The notes under the pieces: generated by a model | Seen by the model: the letters and a program-made list of their open reading frames with translations, nothing else | The model's database searches: none | What the model was told of the DNA's origin: nothing | NCBI RefSeq assembly: GCF_003352915.1 | Contig: NZ_CP022314.1 | Coordinates: 1,595,737 to 1,659,736 of the forward strand | DNA from: Arthrobacter sp. PM3 | GTDB lineage: Bacteria; Actinomycetota; Actinomycetes; Actinomycetales; Micrococcaceae | DNA length: 64,000 nucleotides | Reading direction: 5' to 3' | Program-made: the position numbers and the translations under genes | Shown: positions 18,288 through 27,954 of the stretch, one piece after another | Layout of the letters: the number at the start of each line of letters is the position of its first letter | How positions within the stretch are numbered: the first letter of the stretch is position 1

Positions 18288-19910
18288 ATGAATGTCCCCA
18301 CCGCAACTGCTACTCATTCTGCTGCGCCCGAACCGGCCGTGTCCGCGCCGTCTGGGTCTGCGCCGTCTGGGTCTGCGCCGGCTGGCGCCGATCCCTTCCG
18401 GCCCGCGTGGCACTACTCGGCCCGGAAGAACTGGCTCAACGACCCCAACGGGCTGGTCCACCTGGACGGCACGTACCACCTCTTCTACCAGCACAATCCT
18501 TCCGGGGACGTCTGGGGGAACATGTCCTGGGGACACGCGACGTCCGCGGACCTCCTGCACTGGGAGGAGCAGCCGGTCGCCATTGCGTGCGACGCCAACG
18601 AGGCCATCTACTCGGGCTCCGTGGTGTTCGATCCCGACAACACCAGCGGTTTCGGCACCGCCGGGACGCCGCCGCTCGTGGCGATCTACACCAGCGCCTA
18701 CACCGACGCGTCGCCGCTGCGCGGGCGCCAGGCCCAGTCCCTGGCCTACAGCCTGGACCGGGGACAGACCTGGACCAAGTACGCCGGCAACCCCGTCCTG
18801 GACCGCGCCTCGGCAAACTTCCGCGACCCCAAGGTGTTTTGGTACGAGGGCCCGTCGGAAAGCTACTGGGTGATGGCCGCGGTGGAGGCCACGGACTGCC
18901 TGGTGGTCCTTTACCGGTCCGCGGACCTCAAGAACTGGGACTACCTGAGCAGCTTCGGCCCCGCGAACGCCACCGGCGGCGACTGGGAGTGCCCGGATCT
19001 CTTTCCCCTCGCGGTCGACGGCGACCCGGCCGACACCAGGTGGGTGCTGGTGGTCAACCTCAATCCGGGCGGCCTGACCGGCGGCTCGGGCGCGCAGTAC
19101 TTCGTGGGAACGTTCGACGGCGTGGAGTTCCGTTCCGGGACCACGGTCACCGAGGGCCTCCAGCGGGACAGCAGCCGGATGCGGGACTACGCCTGGCTCG
19201 ACTGGGGGCGCGACTACTACGCCGCTGTGTCCTTCAACGACGCCCCCGGCGGCCGCAGGATCATGATCGGCTGGATGAACAACTGGGACTACGCGGCCGC
19301 GACGCCCACCGGTGCGTGGCGCGGCGCCATGTCCCTGGCACGGGAGCTCACCCTGACCCGCCGCGACTCCGGCGTCGTCCTGCTGCAGACGGCGATCGAT
19401 CCCTTCGACGGCCCGGACCGCGGCCGCATCTCCCTGGCGCCGCGGGACCTGCACCCGGGAACCGTGGATCTGCTGCTGCCGGAACCGGCGGCCGCCGGGG
19501 CTGGGCCTGCGGCCGCACCTGCACCTGCACCGGCGGTTGCGGCGCGCATCGACGTCGACCTTGAGCCCGGAACCGCCGCACGCGTGGGACTCCTGCTGCG
19601 GACCGGCGGCACCGAGCGGACCGTCCTGGCCTACGACACCGCCACGTCCCGGCTCTCCCTGGACCGGCGCGACTCCGGCGCCGTGGCGTTCCACGAAGGC
19701 TTTGCCTCGGTGGAACACGTTCACGTGCCCCTCGAGGACGGGATTCTGCGGCTCCGGGTCTTCCTGGACGCCTGCTCGGTGGAGGTCTTCGCCCAGGACG
19801 GCCGGGCCGTCCTCACGGACCTCGTCTTCCCGGCGGAGTCCAGCACCGGACTGGCCTTGTTCGCCGAGGGTCACGGAGCGCGGGTGCGGTCGCTGGACAT
19901 CCGGAGGTAG
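18288..19910 (+). CDS. GH32 beta-fructosidase (sucrose hydrolase / invertase)
   Basis: A 540-residue family 32 enzyme. The nucleophile is D52 in WLNDPNG, the transition-state aspartate D180 in FRDPK, and the acid/base E234 in WECPDLF. A five-bladed propeller is followed by a C-terminal beta-sandwich ending in SLDIRR. No signal peptide is present. The first 30 residues are Ala/Ser/Pro-rich and contain a 15-nt tandem repeat coding APSGS twice. It hydrolyses sucrose or other beta-fructosides; with the GH36 enzyme it would finish raffinose breakdown. The frame is open 120 nt upstream; ATG 18288 follows AGAGGT. Confidence 0.93.
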   Translation: MNVPTATATHSAAPEPAVSAPSGSAPSGSAPAGADPFRPAWHYSARKNWLNDPNGLVHLDGTYHLFYQHNPSGDVWGNMSWGHATSADLLHWEEQPVAIACDANEAIYSGSVVFDPDNTSGFGTAGTPPLVAIYTSAYTDASPLRGRQAQSLAYSLDRGQTWTKYAGNPVLDRASANFRDPKVFWYEGPSESYWVMAAVEATDCLVVLYRSADLKNWDYLSSFGPANATGGDWECPDLFPLAVDGDPADTRWVLVVNLNPGGLTGGSGAQYFVGTFDGVEFRSGTTVTEGLQRDSSRMRDYAWLDWGRDYYAAVSFNDAPGGRRIMIGWMNNWDYAAATPTGAWRGAMSLARELTLTRRDSGVVLLQTAIDPFDGPDRGRISLAPRDLHPGTVDLLLPEPAAAGAGPAAAPAPAPAVAARIDVDLEPGTAARVGLLLRTGGTERTVLAYDTATSRLSLDRRDSGAVAFHEGFASVEHVHVPLEDGILRLRVFLDACSVEVFAQDGRAVLTDLVFPAESSTGLALFAEGHGARVRSLDIRR

Positions 19911-20154
19911 CGCCTCGCGGCCTTGGTGGTCCGGGCCGGGCGGCGGAGTTTCCCCACTTTCCATGGCGCAGCCGGCCGGCCGCCGGCGATTCGGCGCAAC
20001 ACGCCGGCCGGGACCGGCGAAGGCGGGGAAATCCCGACGCCGGTGCACCGCAACTACCGCCGTCGCCGGCCAACCGGAGAGGCCTACCCGCGGGAAGGTC
20101 CCGGGAGTACCCTGTGCCAATCTGCAAGACCGTAGTTGATGGAGGTGCGGCGCA

Positions 20155-20712
20155 ATGATGGACAAGCAGCCTATGGACAAGCAGCTCTGGCACAGGGGCC
20201 CGGTGGTGGGTGTCGGAGTCGGAGACCTGCAAAGCGCGGTGGCCCGGGAAACCGGGCGCATCATCCGGGAAGCCAACGGCGACCGCCTCAAAGCCACCAA
20301 AATCGTCCTCGACAAGCTCGTGGAAATGGGGCTCATCACCGAATCCGAGCTGCCGGTCCTCGCCGGGATCTGTGAGGAAGGATTCGCTGCCACATCCGGC
20401 AAGAAGGACGCCGCGGCCGCGTACCACGAGGTCCGGAAAGCCTACGACGAAATGCTCCTCAAACCCGGAGCCAGCCCCGTCGCGCTGGCCTTCGCGTCGG
20501 CGTCGGCCGGCTCCTACGTGGCCACCGACGGCGGCGAGGACGGCGGTGGCGGGACCACCGTGGTCTACAAGAAGTCCGGCGGCAACTGGCAGGAGACCCT
20601 CGCCGGGGCCGGGGCTGCAATCGGAGGCATCCTCGGCGGGGCGGCCGGGGCGGGACTGGGAACGGTGATCGGCGGCGTCGCCGGCAAGATCGTGGACGAG
20701 TGCCTGGACTGA
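20155..20712 (+). CDS. hypothetical protein with glycine-zipper C-terminus
   Basis: A 185-residue protein of unrecognised family. A helical, charged N-terminal two-thirds (SAVARETGRIIREANGDRLK onward) leads to an acidic Gly-rich linker near residue 125. The C-terminal segment AGAGAAIGGILGGAAGAGLG is followed by TVIGGVAGKIVDECLD, a glycine-zipper pattern often seen in membrane-inserting or self-associating proteins. The start is well supported by GGAGGTG 7 nt upstream. It stands alone, with 244 nt upstream in which no gene is seen, and converges on the GntR gene across a large hairpin. Confidence 0.6.
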   Translation: MMDKQPMDKQLWHRGPVVGVGVGDLQSAVARETGRIIREANGDRLKATKIVLDKLVEMGLITESELPVLAGICEEGFAATSGKKDAAAAYHEVRKAYDEMLLKPGASPVALAFASASAGSYVATDGGEDGGGGTTVVYKKSGGNWQETLAGAGAAIGGILGGAAGAGLGTVIGGVAGKIVDECLD

Positions 20713-20746
20713 CGCGGAAAAGGTTCGACGACACCGGAAGGCGCTG

Positions 20747-20807
20747 GCGACGCGCATGATGCCTGGCGCCCCCCGAATATGGGAGCGCCCGGTATTTTGC
20801 GCGTCGC
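20747..20807. terminator. large imperfect hairpin between convergent genes
   Basis: GCGACGCGCA (20747-20756) pairs perfectly with TGCGCGTCGC (20798-20807). Inside, GGCGCCCCC pairs with GGGAGCGCC with one mismatch around an AATAT loop. It lies between the 3' ends of the glycine-zipper gene and the GntR gene, so a shared terminator is the simplest reading. No clear T-tract follows. Confidence 0.5.
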
Positions 20808-20851
20808 GGGGCGGCCGACGCGTCGTCAGGTATGCCTGAAAACCGGCCGGA

Positions 20852-21613
20852 TCAGTCCCCGTGGACGGCGGCCTGGCGTTCCTCCGAGCGGTCCAGGTAG
20901 GCCAGCAGTAGGTCCCCGGCCCGGTCCAGGTCGCCGGATTCCAGGGCCGCGCAGATTTCTTCGTTGTCCGGCAGCCAGCCCTGGTAGAAGTGCGCATCGA
21001 GGGTGGCCTTGTGGAAGAAGAGGCGCATCTCGGCCAGCACCTGGGCCATGATCGTGTCCAGCCGCCGGCTTTCCGCCAGGGCCACGATTGCCCCATGGAA
21101 ATGCTGGTTGGCGGTGCCCAGGCCCTCTTCGTCGCCGGCGGCGGCGGCGGCTTTGCCCTCCTCGACGGCGGCCCGGACCGCCGCGACGCGCTCGGGGCTG
21201 CCGCCGCCGCGGATTGAACTCACTTCAATGGCCCGGCGCACCGCGTAGACGTCGTGGATGTCGCCTGCCTCCAGGCTGGCCACGAAGACGCCCCGGTTCG
21301 GGTGGCGGACCACCAGGCGTTCGGCGGCCAGCTCGGCGAAGGCCTCGCGGACGGTGTTGCGGGAGACGCCCAGGTCCTCGGCGATGGTCGATTCCGTGAG
21401 CCGGGCTCCCGGCAGGAGCAGCCCCTCGGCCAGCTGGAGGCGCAGTTCCGCCGCCACCCGATCCGCCACAGACGGCACCGCGACGCGCAGCCGGGCCGCC
21501 GCTCCCAGTGCAGCCCCCACCGCGGGGCTGCCCGCCGCCGCGCCAAGTCCGGTGCCCGTTCCGGTTCGCGGCTTGGCGGAAAGGACTCGGGAGCCTGCTT
21601 CGGAGCTGGTCAT
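20852..21613 (-). CDS. GntR-family (FadR/FCD) regulator
   Basis: A 253-residue regulator. The first 45 residues are an unstructured Ala/Gly extension. The winged helix is SVADRVAAELRLQLAEG through TESTIAEDLGVSRNTVREAFAELAAERLV, and the FCD domain contains VYAVRRAIEVSSIR and NQHFHGAIVALAESRRL, with histidines that normally bind a metal and carboxylate ligand. It is divergent from pxpA across 107 nt holding a clear inverted repeat, so it most likely represses the 5-oxoproline genes. The true start could lie later than 21613. Confidence 0.92.
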   Translation of the reverse strand: MTSSEAGSRVLSAKPRTGTGTGLGAAAGSPAVGAALGAAARLRVAVPSVADRVAAELRLQLAEGLLLPGARLTESTIAEDLGVSRNTVREAFAELAAERLVVRHPNRGVFVASLEAGDIHDVYAVRRAIEVSSIRGGGSPERVAAVRAAVEEGKAAAAAGDEEGLGTANQHFHGAIVALAESRRLDTIMAQVLAEMRLFFHKATLDAHFYQGWLPDNEEICAALESGDLDRAGDLLLAYLDRSEERQAAVHGD

Positions 21614-21643
21614 ACTCCAGAATTTACACGATCGCCAGATCGT

Positions 21644-21670
21644 CGGATTGAAGAATCGTTGAACAATCCG
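21644..21670. promoter_or_regulatory. candidate GntR operator
   Basis: A perfect 7-bp inverted repeat CGGATTG (21644-21650) / CAATCCG (21664-21670), 13 nt apart, sits in the middle of the GntR/pxpA divergent gap. The inner sequence TGAAGAAT/TTGAACAA adds partial symmetry. Its place between the two start codons makes it the obvious regulator site; binding is not shown. Confidence 0.5.
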
Positions 21671-21720
21671 AAGTTTTAGTGCATCCTAGATAGGGGCCCA
21701 ACCATGAGATGAGGATCACA

Positions 21721-22479
21721 ATGGCAACCATCGACCTGAACAGCGACGTCGGCGAGTCTTACGGCCGGTGGACGCTGGGCGACGATCTGGCGATGTTCCG
21801 CTCCGTTTCCAGCGCCAACGTGGCCTGCGGATTCCACGCCGGCGATCCCAGCGTGATCCGCCGGACCTGCCGCGAAGCCGTGGCCGCAGGCGTCATGATC
21901 GGCGCCCACGTCGGCTACCGCGACCTCGCCGGCTTCGGACGCCGCTTCCTGGACATCGACCCTTCCGAACTGGCGGACGACGTCGTCTACCAGATCGGCG
22001 CGCTGCAGGCGCTGGCCGCGGCCGAAGGCGGCAAGGTGGCCTACGTGAAGCCGCACGGCGGCCTCTACAACGCGATCGTGGCGCACACCGCCCAGGCGCG
22101 GGCCGTCGTCGACGCCGTGAAATCGGTGGACCCGAGCCTGCCGATCCTGGGCCTGCCCGGCTCGGAGGTGCTCCGCCTGGCCGAGGCCGCCGGGCTCCGG
22201 GCCGTCACCGAAGCCTTCGCGGACCGGGCGTACAACACGGACGGCACGCTCGTCTCCCGGACGCTCCCCGGAGCGGTCCTGCACGACCACAAGGAGGTCA
22301 CTGAGCATGTCCTCCGGATGGCCACCGATTCCGCCGTCCGCACGGTGGACGGCTCCATCCTGAAAATCCGGGCCGAGAGCATCTGCGTGCACGGCGACTC
22401 CCCGGGCGCCGTCACCATGGCCGCGGCCGTCCGCGAGGCCCTCAACGCCGCCGGAATCACCACCGCCGCGTTCGTCTAG
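21721..22479 (+). CDS. pxpA: 5-oxoprolinase subunit A (LamB/YcsF family)
   Basis: A 252-residue YcsF-type protein with [14 protein letters not shown], the metal/substrate motif [28 protein letters not shown] and [10 protein letters not shown]. PxpA works with PxpB and PxpC in ATP-dependent opening of 5-oxoproline (pyroglutamate) to glutamate. An in-frame ATG at 21709 exists, but GATGAGGA lies 6-8 nt before ATG 21721, which begins the conserved [11 protein letters not shown]. It leads the operon pxpA, MHS transporter, pxpBC fusion, biotin carboxylase. Confidence 0.95.
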   Translation: MATIDLNSDVGESYGRWTLGDDLAMFRSVSSANVACGFHAGDPSVIRRTCREAVAAGVMIGAHVGYRDLAGFGRRFLDIDPSELADDVVYQIGALQALAAAEGGKVAYVKPHGGLYNAIVAHTAQARAVVDAVKSVDPSLPILGLPGSEVLRLAEAAGLRAVTEAFADRAYNTDGTLVSRTLPGAVLHDHKEVTEHVLRMATDSAVRTVDGSILKIRAESICVHGDSPGAVTMAAAVREALNAAGITTAAFV

Positions 22480-22595
22480 GCCGGACCGCCGCCGGCGGCC
22501 GCCTTCATCCGGGCCTGCACCGCAGTCCCCGCACGACTCACGTCGACTTCAAACCCCAAGCATCAGGCAGCACCCCGCACACCTGGAGGAAAATC

Positions 22596-23933
22596 ATGAC
22601 CACACCGCAGCAGGCCACCCCGGCCGCCAGCAAGAAGAAGCTGCCGCCCGGCGCCGTCAAGGCCTACATCGCGAGCCTCACGGGCACCTCGCTCGAGTAT
22701 TACGACTTCGCGATCTACTCGGTGGCGTCGGCCTTGGTGTTCCCCAAGGTCTTCTTCCCCGGCAACGACGAATACGTCGGGCTGCTGCTGTCGTTCTCGA
22801 CCTTCGCGGTGGGCTACCTCGCCCGCCCGATCGGCGGCGTGATCTTCGGCCGGCTCGGCGACAAGATCGGCCGCAAGCACGTCCTCGTGACCACCCTGCT
22901 GCTGATCGGCATCGCCACCGTGCTGATCGGCGCGCTTCCGGGCTACGCCGCCATCGGCCTGGCCGCGCCCACCATTTTGGTGCTGCTGCGCCTGGCCCAG
23001 GGCATCGGCGTCGGCGGCGAATGGGGCGGGGCCGTGCTGCTCTCCAGCGAATTCGGCGATGCCCGCAAACGCGGCTTCTGGTCCTCGGCCGCCCAGATCG
23101 GCCCGCCGGCCGGCAACCTGATGGCCAACGGCGTCCTGGCCGTGCTCGCCGCGACGCTCAGCAACGAGGCGTTCCTCTCCTGGGGCTGGCGCGTGGCGTT
23201 CCTCGCCTCGGCCCTCCTGGTGGGCTTCGGCCTGCTGATCCGGCTGAAGCTGGAGGAAACCCCGGTCTTCAAGGCCATTCAGGCGCACGGCGAACAGCCC
23301 AAGGCCCCCATCAAGGAGGTCTTCACCAAGGAACCGCGCGCCCTCGTCTCAGCCGCCCTCAGCCGCATCGGCCCGGACGTGCTGTACTCCCTGCTCACCG
23401 TCTTCATGGCCGTCTACGCCACCAAGCAACTGGGCATGACCACCAGCAACGTCCTCACCGCTATCCTGATCGGCTCGGCTTTCCAGCTGGTCCTGATCCC
23501 CGTGGCGGGCGCCCTCACGGACCGCTTCAACCGCCGCCTCGTGTACGGCATCGCCGCCGCCGGAACCGCCGCGTTCATCCCGCTGTTCTTCCTCATGATC
23601 CAGGGCAAGTCGGTGCTCATGCTGACTGTCGGCATCGTGATCGGACTGGCGTTCCACGCGTTCATGTACGGCCCGCAGGCTGCCTTCATCACCGAGCAGT
23701 TCCCGGCCCGGCTGCGGTACGCCGGAAGCTCGCTGGCGTACACCCTGGCCGGCGTGGTCGGCGGCGCCATCGCACCCCTGGTCTTCACCGCCCTCTTCGC
23801 CGCCACCGGCAACTGGTTCCTGATCGCAGGCTACCTTGCGGTCGCCTCCATCGTGACGGTGATCGGCCTGGCCATCGGGCGCAACCCGCAGACCAAGGAA
23901 GAGGAACGCCTCCTGCAGGACGCCCACGCCTGA
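22596..23933 (+). CDS. MFS transporter, metabolite:H+ symporter type
   Basis: A 445-residue twelve-helix major facilitator of the MHS (ProP/ShiA-like) group. Marks are GTSLEYYDFAIY in helix 1, the loop 2-3 motif GRLGDKIGRKHVL, RLAQGIGVGGEWGGAVLL in helix 4 and RLKLEETPVF after helix 6. Its place between pxpA and the pxpBC fusion suggests uptake of 5-oxoproline or a related amide acid; this substrate is inferred. A strong CCTGGAGGAAAATC site precedes the ATG, 116 nt after pxpA. Confidence 0.9.
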   Translation: MTTPQQATPAASKKKLPPGAVKAYIASLTGTSLEYYDFAIYSVASALVFPKVFFPGNDEYVGLLLSFSTFAVGYLARPIGGVIFGRLGDKIGRKHVLVTTLLLIGIATVLIGALPGYAAIGLAAPTILVLLRLAQGIGVGGEWGGAVLLSSEFGDARKRGFWSSAAQIGPPAGNLMANGVLAVLAATLSNEAFLSWGWRVAFLASALLVGFGLLIRLKLEETPVFKAIQAHGEQPKAPIKEVFTKEPRALVSAALSRIGPDVLYSLLTVFMAVYATKQLGMTTSNVLTAILIGSAFQLVLIPVAGALTDRFNRRLVYGIAAAGTAAFIPLFFLMIQGKSVLMLTVGIVIGLAFHAFMYGPQAAFITEQFPARLRYAGSSLAYTLAGVVGGAIAPLVFTALFAATGNWFLIAGYLAVASIVTVIGLAIGRNPQTKEEERLLQDAHA

Positions 23934-23980
23934 GCGGCGCGGATCCTTCGAGCAACCCGGCGGCAATGATGGAGACAGCA

Positions 23981-25723
23981 ATGGAAACCCTGGCAGTTCA
24001 CAACGATGCTGCTCAAACCAGTGCAGGTCACGACGGTGCCGTTCACAAGGTCCGCTCCGTGCGGGCCGTGGGAACGCGCGCGGTCCTCGCCGAGCTCGCC
24101 GGCACCCAGGACGTACTGGCCCTGCAGGCCCTGCTCCTCGAGTCGCCGCTGCCGGGCCAGCAGGACGTCCTGGCCGCGGCCGAGACCGTCCTGGTCAGGG
24201 CAGACTCCCCGGCGTCGGCGCGGCGCATCGCCGCGCGGCTGCTGGAGCTCGACCTCACCGCGCCCGTGCAGCGCGACGGCGGGCTGGTGGTCATCGACAC
24301 CGTGTACGACGGCGAGGACCTCGCCGAAGTCGGCCGGCTCACCGGGCTGGGCGCCGACGGCGTGATCGCGGCCCACTCCGGCCAGGTCTGGACCGTGGCG
24401 TTCGCGGGGTTCGCGCCCGGTTTCGGGTACATGGTGGGGGAGAACCAACAGCTGGAAGTGCCCCGCCGCAGCTCGCCGCGCACCGCCGTCCCGGCCGGCT
24501 CCGTGGCGCTGGCCGGAAACTACTCGGCCGTCTACCCGCGCCGCTCCCCGGGCGGCTGGCAGCTGATCGGACGCACCGATGCCCGGATGTGGGACCTGGA
24601 CCGGGCGCAGCCGGCCCTGGCCGCGCCCGGGCACCGGGTGCAGTTCCGTCCCGTCCGGGATGCGGTCACGCTGTCCGCCGAGCCCACCACCGAATCCGCT
24701 GCGGAACCCGCCGCCGCGCCGCGCACTGCAGACGGGCAGCACACCGCCTCAGGGCTCCGGATCGTGTCCCCGGGGATGCAGAGCCTGGTCGAGGACCTCG
24801 GCCGGCACGGCCATTCCGGCCTCGGAGTGTCCGCCGCCGGCGCCCTGGACCGGGCGTCGCTGCGGCGGGCCAACCGCCTGGTCGGGAACCCGGCGTCGGC
24901 CGCCGTCATCGAGACCGTCGCCGGCGGGCTTACCGTCCAGGCCGTGGGGGACCAGGTCCTCGCGGTGGCGGGGGCGCCGTCGGACCTGGACATCGTGTCC
25001 AAGCCCGACGACGCCGGCGACACCTGGCACCGCACCGTCCCGGTGGCCACGCCCTTCGCGCTGCTCGACGGCGAAACCCTCACCCTCGGTGCCCCGCGCA
25101 GCGGCTTCCGCAGCTATCTCGCGGTCCGCGGCGGCGTGGATGCGGCTCCCGTGCTGGGCAGCCGCTCCACGGACACCATGTCCGGCATCGGCCCCGCGCC
25201 GCTGGCCGCCGGGCAGCTCGTTGCCGCGGGCGGCGAGGCCGAGTCCGGCGTCGTCGGGCATCCCGAACTGCAGCCGGACTATCCGGGCACCGGGGTGACC
25301 GTCCTCGACGTCGTCCCCGGCCCGCGCGCGGACTGGTTCGACCAGGCGGCGCTGGAATCCTTCACCGCCCAGGAGTGGGACGTGACGCCGCAGTCCAACC
25401 GGGTGGGCATGCGGCTGGACGGGACGCCGCTGCGGCGCACCCGGCAGGGCGAACTCCCCAGCGAGGGCACCGTGGCCGGCGCCCTCCAGGTCCCGCCGGA
25501 AGGCCTGCCCGTCCTCTTCCTGGCCGACCACCCCATCACCGGCGGCTACCCGGTGATCGCCGTGGTGGTCGACGCCCAGCTGGACCTCGCCGCGCAGGTC
25601 CCGATCGGCGGCAAAGTCCGCTTCCGCTGGACGCCGGACGAAACACGCGTGCCCGGCACCCCCGAATCCAACCCCCAGTCCGTCACCGAAGAATCCGCCA
25701 CCGAAAAAGAAGCGAGTAACTGA
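23981..25723 (+). CDS. pxpBC: fused 5-oxoprolinase subunits B and C
   Basis: A 580-residue fusion. Residues about 20-225 are PxpB/KipI-like (cyclophilin-like, with [10 protein letters not shown] and [19 protein letters not shown]). An Ala/Pro/Thr-rich linker follows, then about 255-555 is PxpC/KipA-like ([76 protein letters not shown]). The same reading frame is open far upstream inside the transporter gene; the start at 23981 is supported by GGAGA 6 nt before it. The stop TGA overlaps the ATG of the next gene. Confidence 0.93.
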   Translation: METLAVHNDAAQTSAGHDGAVHKVRSVRAVGTRAVLAELAGTQDVLALQALLLESPLPGQQDVLAAAETVLVRADSPASARRIAARLLELDLTAPVQRDGGLVVIDTVYDGEDLAEVGRLTGLGADGVIAAHSGQVWTVAFAGFAPGFGYMVGENQQLEVPRRSSPRTAVPAGSVALAGNYSAVYPRRSPGGWQLIGRTDARMWDLDRAQPALAAPGHRVQFRPVRDAVTLSAEPTTESAAEPAAAPRTADGQHTASGLRIVSPGMQSLVEDLGRHGHSGLGVSAAGALDRASLRRANRLVGNPASAAVIETVAGGLTVQAVGDQVLAVAGAPSDLDIVSKPDDAGDTWHRTVPVATPFALLDGETLTLGAPRSGFRSYLAVRGGVDAAPVLGSRSTDTMSGIGPAPLAAGQLVAAGGEAESGVVGHPELQPDYPGTGVTVLDVVPGPRADWFDQAALESFTAQEWDVTPQSNRVGMRLDGTPLRRTRQGELPSEGTVAGALQVPPEGLPVLFLADHPITGGYPVIAVVVDAQLDLAAQVPIGGKVRFRWTPDETRVPGTPESNPQSVTEESATEKEASN

Positions 25724-27492
25724 TGCGCAAGGTCCTGATCGCCAACCGTGGGGAAATCGCGGTCCGCATAGCCCGGGCCTGCGACGACGCGCAGCTGGCG
25801 TCCGTCGCCGTCTACGCCGATATCGACGCCGACGCCCTGCACGTCTCCGCCGCGGACGAAGCCTTCAGCCTGAACGGCAACTCGCCCGCGGACACGTACC
25901 TGAACATCGCCAAGCTGCTCGCCGTGGCCGCCGAGTCCGGAGCGGACGCCGTCCACCCCGGCTACGGCTTCCTCTCCGAGAACGCCGACTTCGCCCAGGC
26001 CGTCCTGGATGCGGGACTGACGTGGATCGGCCCCAGCCCGGACGCCATCCGGCTGCTCGGCAACAAGATCACCGCCCGCGACGCGGCCGTCCGCGCCGGT
26101 GCGCCGCTGGTCGCCGGCAGCGACGGTCCCGTGGCGACAGCCGCCGAGGCCCGGGCGTTCGCCGAACAGCACGGCCTGCCGATTGCCATTAAGGCCGCCT
26201 TCGGCGGCGGCGGCCGCGGCCTGAAGGTGGTCCGCGTGCTCGACGAGGTGGAGGAAGCCTTTGATTCCGCCGTCCGCGAGGCTGTCGCCGCCTTCGGCCG
26301 CGGCGAGTGCTTCGTGGAGCGCTACCTGGACCGGCCCCGCCACGTCGAGGCGCAGGTCCTGGCGGACACGCACGGCAACGTCGTGGTGGTCGGAACCCGC
26401 GACTGCTCGCTGCAGCGCCGGCACCAGAAACTCGTCGAGGAGGCCCCCGCGCCGTTCCTCAGCGACGCCCAGCGGGAGCAGATCTACGACGCCGCCAAGG
26501 CCGTCTGCCGGGAAGCCGGCTATTCCGGCGCCGGCACGGTGGAGTTCCTCGTCGCCGCCGACGGCACCGTCGCCTTCCTCGAGGTCAACACGCGCCTGCA
26601 GGTGGAGCACCCGATCACCGAGGAGACCACGGGGATCGACCTCGTCCAGGAGCAGTTCCGGATCGCCGCCGGCGAGCCGCTGCGCCTCACCGAGAACCCG
26701 GCGCCGCGCGGGCACGCCTTCGAATTCCGGCTCAACGCCGAGGACGTGGGCCGCGGCTTCCTGCCTTCGCCCGGCACCATCGGCGAGTTCGCCGGCCCCA
26801 CCGGCCCGGGCATCCGGCTGGACACCGGGGTCCGGTCCGGCTCCTTCGTCGCGCCGCAGTTCGACTCCCTCCTTGCGAAGCTGATCGTCACCGGCGCGGA
26901 CCGCCAGCAGGCGCTGCGCCGCGCCCGCCGTGCCCTTGCCGAGATGCGCATCACCGGGGTGGCCACCGTGCTGCCGTTCCACCGGGCCGTCCTGGAATCC
27001 GCTGACTTCACCGCCGAGGACGCCCTGGGCGTCCACACCCGCTGGATCGAGACCGACTTCGCGGACAGCATCCCCGCCGACCCCGGCTACAGCACCACCG
27101 CGCCCGGCGGCGAACGCCGCACCATCACCGTCGAGGTCGACGGCCGGCGCCTCGCCGTCGGGCTCCCGGCGGATCTGCTGGACGGCTGGGCCCGCTCAGG
27201 CGCGCCGCTACCTGCCGGCGTCACCGTCCCCGGAACGTCCGACGGCGGTGCCGCCGCCGGCGGGTCGGCCGCCGTCGATCCCGGCGAGCTGCGCGCCGAC
27301 ATGGCCGGGACCGTGGTGAAGTGGCTGGTCGAGCCCGGCGCCGAGGTCGCGGCCGGCGACCCGGTGGTGGTCCTGGAAGCCATGAAGATGGAAACCCAGG
27401 TCTCCGCGCACCGCGCCGGGACCGTCACGGACGTCCGCACCGGCGCCGGGGGAGTGGTGGCCGCGGGCGCGGTGCTGGCGCTGATCGGCTAG
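25723..27492 (+). CDS. biotin carboxylase with C-terminal biotinyl domain
   Basis: A 589-residue acyl-CoA carboxylase alpha-type chain. The biotin carboxylase half runs from [19 protein letters not shown] through the ATP-grasp loop [11 protein letters not shown] and [15 protein letters not shown], to about residue 450. The C-terminal domain ends with the biotin attachment lysine in [11 protein letters not shown]. It overlaps the pxpBC stop by 1 nt. No carboxyltransferase gene is present nearby. Biotin carboxylases recur beside pxpABC genes in Actinobacteria; whether it serves 5-oxoproline breakdown or a distant carboxyltransferase is open. Confidence 0.93.
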   Translation: MRKVLIANRGEIAVRIARACDDAQLASVAVYADIDADALHVSAADEAFSLNGNSPADTYLNIAKLLAVAAESGADAVHPGYGFLSENADFAQAVLDAGLTWIGPSPDAIRLLGNKITARDAAVRAGAPLVAGSDGPVATAAEARAFAEQHGLPIAIKAAFGGGGRGLKVVRVLDEVEEAFDSAVREAVAAFGRGECFVERYLDRPRHVEAQVLADTHGNVVVVGTRDCSLQRRHQKLVEEAPAPFLSDAQREQIYDAAKAVCREAGYSGAGTVEFLVAADGTVAFLEVNTRLQVEHPITEETTGIDLVQEQFRIAAGEPLRLTENPAPRGHAFEFRLNAEDVGRGFLPSPGTIGEFAGPTGPGIRLDTGVRSGSFVAPQFDSLLAKLIVTGADRQQALRRARRALAEMRITGVATVLPFHRAVLESADFTAEDALGVHTRWIETDFADSIPADPGYSTTAPGGERRTITVEVDGRRLAVGLPADLLDGWARSGAPLPAGVTVPGTSDGGAAAGGSAAVDPGELRADMAGTVVKWLVEPGAEVAAGDPVVVLEAMKMETQVSAHRAGTVTDVRTGAGGVVAAGAVLALIG

Positions 27493-27875
27493 CTCCCGGG
27501 CTGGTACGTGCCTGCACTCCATTCCTGGCCCTGCGGATCAAGGACCCTGCTGCGCCTGGAGCCCCACTCTGTGTCCTCAGGTTCGATCACGGAGATTCCA
27601 CCGGCTGCGACGGCCCTGCGGTGGAAATCGTCGACGTCACCGACCAGCAGATAGAGCCCCTGGCCCGTCGACTGGCCGACGAGTGGCGGCCGTTGGTAAC
27701 CGGCATCGCTGCTCGCGAGCATGACGACCGCTTCTCCCATCCGCGCCTCGGCGTGCACCACGGTGTCGTTGGGGCCGTCCTGCCTGCGGACAATTTCGAA
27801 CCCGACTTCCTGCAGCCATTCCAGGGCTGCAGGGGCGTCGGCGTAACTGAGATAGACGTAGAGCCGGGCTTCCAT
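27489..27875 (-). CDS. VOC/glyoxalase-like protein
   Basis: A 128-residue vicinal-oxygen-chelate fold protein: [25 protein letters not shown], a [21 protein letters not shown] strand pair and a C-terminal [16 protein letters not shown]. It resembles the 'VOC family / glyoxalase superfamily' regulators and resistance-type proteins with no fixed activity. The frame is open for 33 more codons upstream; ATG 27875 begins the first beta strand. It overlaps the carboxylase stop tail-to-tail at CTAG. Confidence 0.8.
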   Translation of the reverse strand: MEARLYVYLSYADAPAALEWLQEVGFEIVRRQDGPNDTVVHAEARMGEAVVMLASSDAGYQRPPLVGQSTGQGLYLLVGDVDDFHRRAVAAGGISVIEPEDTEWGSRRSRVLDPQGQEWSAGTYQPGS

Positions 27876-27954
27876 GCGGTGATGATAGTTCCCGGGCGCG
27901 TCGGCGGGAAGATCCGGTGCCGGTCTGCCCGGACGGGGCGGCGGTGTCAACCGC

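Noticed and set aside
18255..20402. 715-codon minus-strand ORF opposite the GH32 gene
   Set aside because: High-GC antisense shadow; the plus strand carries all GH32 catalytic motifs.
23021..25723. Apparent 900-codon ORF ending in pxpBC
   Set aside because: The first 320 codons run out of frame through the MHS transporter; the ribosome site and homology place the start at 23981.
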